Assembly: GCF_001547525.1 (NCBI RefSeq)
Contig: NZ_CM003769.1
Coordinates: forward strand, 434,001 to 498,000
From: Burkholderia anthina
Lineage (GTDB): Bacteria; Pseudomonadota; Gammaproteobacteria; Burkholderiales; Burkholderiaceae
Direction: 5' to 3'
DNA: 64,000 bases
Part shown: positions 62,091 through 64,000 of the stretch, one piece after another
Layout of the letters: the number at the start of each line of letters is the position of its first letter
Numbering within the stretch: the stretch's first letter is position 1
Program-made: the position numbers and the translations under genes
Notes under the pieces: generated by a model
Seen by the model: only the letters and a program-made list of their open reading frames with translations
What the model was told of the DNA's origin: nothing
Databases searched by the model: none

Positions 62091-62393
62091 ATGTGCGCAA
62101 TGGCGTATGCGGAATTCCAGCAGGAGTTGAAGAAGGCGCAGTTGACGGCGCGCGAGTTCGCCCGCCTGATCCGGATGAACGAAAGTTCGATCACCAACTA
62201 TTCGAGCAAGGGCACCGTCCCTTCCCACCTCGCGGTCATCGCGAAACTGATCGGCACGCTGGCCGCGCACGAGATCGACTTCCGGCGCGTGATCCGGCAA
62301 ATGCGGATCGAGCCGAAACGGCCGCGCGGCGTCGGCGTGTTTCCCGCGGCGGAAAAACCGCGGGCGCGGAAAGCGGCGAAAGCCGACGCCTGA
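62091..62393 (+). CDS. Small helix-turn-helix protein (XRE-like)
   Basis: A 100-residue protein whose first 60 residues (EFQQELKKAQLTAREFARLI, then MNESSITNYSSKGTVPSHLA) look like an XRE/Cro-type helix-turn-helix. The rest is basic, Arg/Lys/Pro-rich. GGAG lies about nine bases before the ATG. Its target is unknown; it may belong to a mobile or regulatory unit. Confidence 0.65.
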   Translation: MCAMAYAEFQQELKKAQLTAREFARLIRMNESSITNYSSKGTVPSHLAVIAKLIGTLAAHEIDFRRVIRQMRIEPKRPRGVGVFPAAEKPRARKAAKADA

Positions 62394-62487
62394 CCCACGC
62401 CGGCGGCAGTCGACAGCGGCACGGGGTTGCCGCTCGACGCGCGAACGACGCCGCCTCGGCGGCCGCGCGCCCCGCACCGCCCTGTTG

Positions 62488-64000
62488 TCACCCCACCGCC
62501 CGCACATGGTCGAGCAGCGCCTGCAACGGATGGCGCACCTGCTTCGACGACAGGCGTTTCACCTGGCTGCGGCACGAATACCCGGTCGCCAGCGCCTCGC
62601 CTTCCTGCTCCGGCCCGTCGACGTGTGCGGCCCAAGACTGCGCATAGATCGTCTTCGACGTCGCGAGATTGCGCGCCTCGTGCCCGTACGTGCCCGACAT
62701 CCCGCAACACCCGGCCGCCTGCACCTGCAAGCGCAGCCCGCGACGCGCGAACACCTGCACCCATTGCTTGCCGCTGTCCGGCGCATTGGTCTTCTCGGTG
62801 CAGTGCGGCAGCAGCCGATATGAAACCGTCGCCCCGCCCGCACCGGCTTCCGGCAACACATCGAGCAGCCATTCCTGCGGCAGCGCGACCTTCGGCACGT
62901 CGGTGAGCGCCGTCACCTTCCGGTACTCCTGCCGATACGTGAGCGTCATCGCCGGATCGAGACCGACCAGCGCGACGCCCGAGCGCGCGAGCGCGGCCAG
63001 TTGCGTCGCGTTGCGGACCGCCGCCTTTTCGAATGCGTGAAGAAACCCCTGCACGTGCAGCGCCTTGCCGTTCGGCGCGAGCGGCGCGAGCCACACCTGG
63101 AAGCCCAGGCGCGCCGCCAGCTCGATCAGCGCCGCCAGTTGCTCGGTATCGAAGTAGCGCGTGAACGTGTCCTGCACGATGACGACGCTGCGCGCGCGCT
63201 GCGCATCGCTCAGCGCGGCGAGCGCATGCGGATCGGCCGGCTTCACGCGCCATGCGCGGATCACGGCCGCGAGATCGAAGCGGCTCAGCAGCGGGCTGTC
63301 GACCATGCCGACCCGGCGCTCGAGCAGCGTCCGCACCCAACCGGCGCCCATCAGCCCGTTGTACAGCGCCGGCACGCGCGCCATCCACGGCATCGTGAAT
63401 TCGAGCGAGCCGATCAGGTAGTCGCGCAGCGGCCGCAGGTAGCGCTGGTGATACAGCTCGAGAAAGCGCGAGCGGAACTCGGGCACGTTCACCTTGACCG
63501 GACACTGTCCCGCGCACGACTTGCACGCAAGGCAACCGGCCATCGCGTCGTACACCTCGTGCGAGAAATCCGCGTCGCCATCGCGGGCGTTGCGGCCGTT
63601 GCGCCAGCGCTCGGCCAGACCGCGCAGGAACGGCTGCCGCGTGCGCGCCGCCGCGACGACGTCGACGCCCGCCTGCCCTTGCAGGCGCAACCATTCGCGC
63701 ATCAGCGACGCGCGCCCCTTCGGCGACTGCACGCGTTCGCGCGTCGCCTTCCACGACGGGCACATCGCGTCGTCCGGATCGAAGTTGTAGCACGCGCCAT
63801 TGCCGTTGCAATGCATCGCGGTGCCGTAGCTTTGCCACACGCGCTCGTCGATCTGCCGGTCGTGGTCGCCGCGCGTCGGCACCTCGTCGATCTTCAGCAG
63901 CCGCAGCGCGGAGTCCGGCGGCGTCGCGATCTTGCCCGGGTTGAACTGGTTGTGCGGATCGAACGCGGCCTTCAGTTGTTGCAACGACGGATACAGCTCC
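62488..64000 (-). CDS. FAD-linked dehydrogenase with Fe-S domains (YdiJ-like), C-terminal part
   Basis: The gene runs off the right edge; about 504 codons of its C-terminal half are seen. It begins within the FAD-linked oxidase domain (FDPHNQFNPGKIA), then an iron-sulfur region with CNGNGACYNFDPDDAMCPSW and CLACKSCAGQCPVKVN, and ends with a GlpC-like CCG domain (HCTEKTN and CCGMSGTYGHE). This matches the YdiJ/D-2-hydroxyglutarate dehydrogenase family, which oxidises 2-hydroxyacids at the membrane. The start is outside the window. Confidence 0.88.
   Translation of the reverse strand, partial: ELYPSLQQLKAAFDPHNQFNPGKIATPPDSALRLLKIDEVPTRGDHDRQIDERVWQSYGTAMHCNGNGACYNFDPDDAMCPSWKATRERVQSPKGRASLMREWLRLQGQAGVDVVAAARTRQPFLRGLAERWRNGRNARDGDADFSHEVYDAMAGCLACKSCAGQCPVKVNVPEFRSRFLELYHQRYLRPLRDYLIGSLEFTMPWMARVPALYNGLMGAGWVRTLLERRVGMVDSPLLSRFDLAAVIRAWRVKPADPHALAALSDAQRARSVVIVQDTFTRYFDTEQLAALIELAARLGFQVWLAPLAPNGKALHVQGFLHAFEKAAVRNATQLAALARSGVALVGLDPAMTLTYRQEYRKVTALTDVPKVALPQEWLLDVLPEAGAGGATVSYRLLPHCTEKTNAPDSGKQWVQVFARRGLRLQVQAAGCCGMSGTYGHEARNLATSKTIYAQSWAAHVDGPEQEGEALATGYSCRSQVKRLSSKQVRHPLQALLDHVRAVG

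Noticed and set aside
1..64000. CRISPR array, tRNA, rRNA, prophage
   Set aside because: No spaced repeats of CRISPR type, no cloverleaf or rRNA segment, and no integrase or phage structural genes were noticed by reading.
1..64000. Insertion sequences
   Set aside because: No transposase gene or terminal inverted repeats were recognised, although several gene tails suggest past deletions.

Overview
The window looks like a piece of a secondary chromosome of a Burkholderia cepacia complex bacterium, or a close relative. The DNA is very GC-rich with strongly GC3-biased codons. The gene families are typical of Burkholderia: a DUF4148 small secreted protein, an Omp-C-like gram-negative porin, an H-NS/Bv3F-type protein, many LysR regulators, squalene-hopene cyclase and FlxA-like proteins. 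No rRNA, tRNA, ribosomal or replication gene was seen. The content is catabolic, transport, regulatory and stress functions, which fits an accessory replicon. Species assignment is inference only.

Layout, left to right. 1-8.4 kb: end of a xanthine dehydrogenase-family subunit, an MFS transporter, a chemotaxis receptor with a possible sigma-28 promoter, and a metallo-hydrolase/tautomerase operon divergent from a LysR gene and a hydrolase. 8.4-11.5 kb: a deletion scar made of two gene tails, then a TetR regulator divergent from squalene-hopene cyclase. 11.6-16.3 kb: an opine-oxidase-like cluster (OccR-type LysR, DadA-like subunit, 2Fe-2S subunit, FAD/BFD subunit, periplasmic binding protein). 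16.4-18.6 kb: LysR and an aldo-keto reductase whose upstream regions share a 20-bp element. 18.8-30 kb: DUF4148 protein, LysR, class C beta-lactamase, hydrolase, beta-propeller protein, MarR-GNAT fusion, LOG protein, aromatic-acid-type MFS and an H-NS protein.

30-31.7 kb holds the most unusual element: a retron-type reverse transcriptase with an N-terminal extension, preceded by a consensus-like promoter and a structured segment that fits an msr-msd RNA. 31.7-37.3 kb is a single-strand operon (binding protein, two permeases, ATPase, histidine ammonia-lyase homologue, HutC regulator) with a HutC-like operator; the lyase homologue lacks the Ala-Ser-Gly that forms the MIO cofactor. 37.8-43.6 kb: an RmlD-like reductase, DoxX, and a sugar-acid-type operon (DapA-family aldolase, MFS, ribokinase) divergent from a LacI regulator with matching operators. 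44.9-49.1 kb: a gene tail, a Fic AMP-transferase with two inverted repeats at its start, and LysR/pirin/WrbA, with a LysR box also found upstream of doxX.

49.3-64 kb: LrgAB, an Ohr/esterase pair controlled by a TetR with three copies of its probable operator, an ABC exporter, a porin followed by a GST tail, membrane and unknown proteins, a LysR/EamA divergent pair, an orphan branched-chain amino acid-type binding protein, a small HTH protein, and the C-terminal part of a YdiJ-type FAD/Fe-S dehydrogenase cut by the right edge. Several C-terminal gene fragments (LysR, WrbA-like, M81 peptidase-like, FliD-like, GST, unknown) show that the region has lost genes repeatedly.
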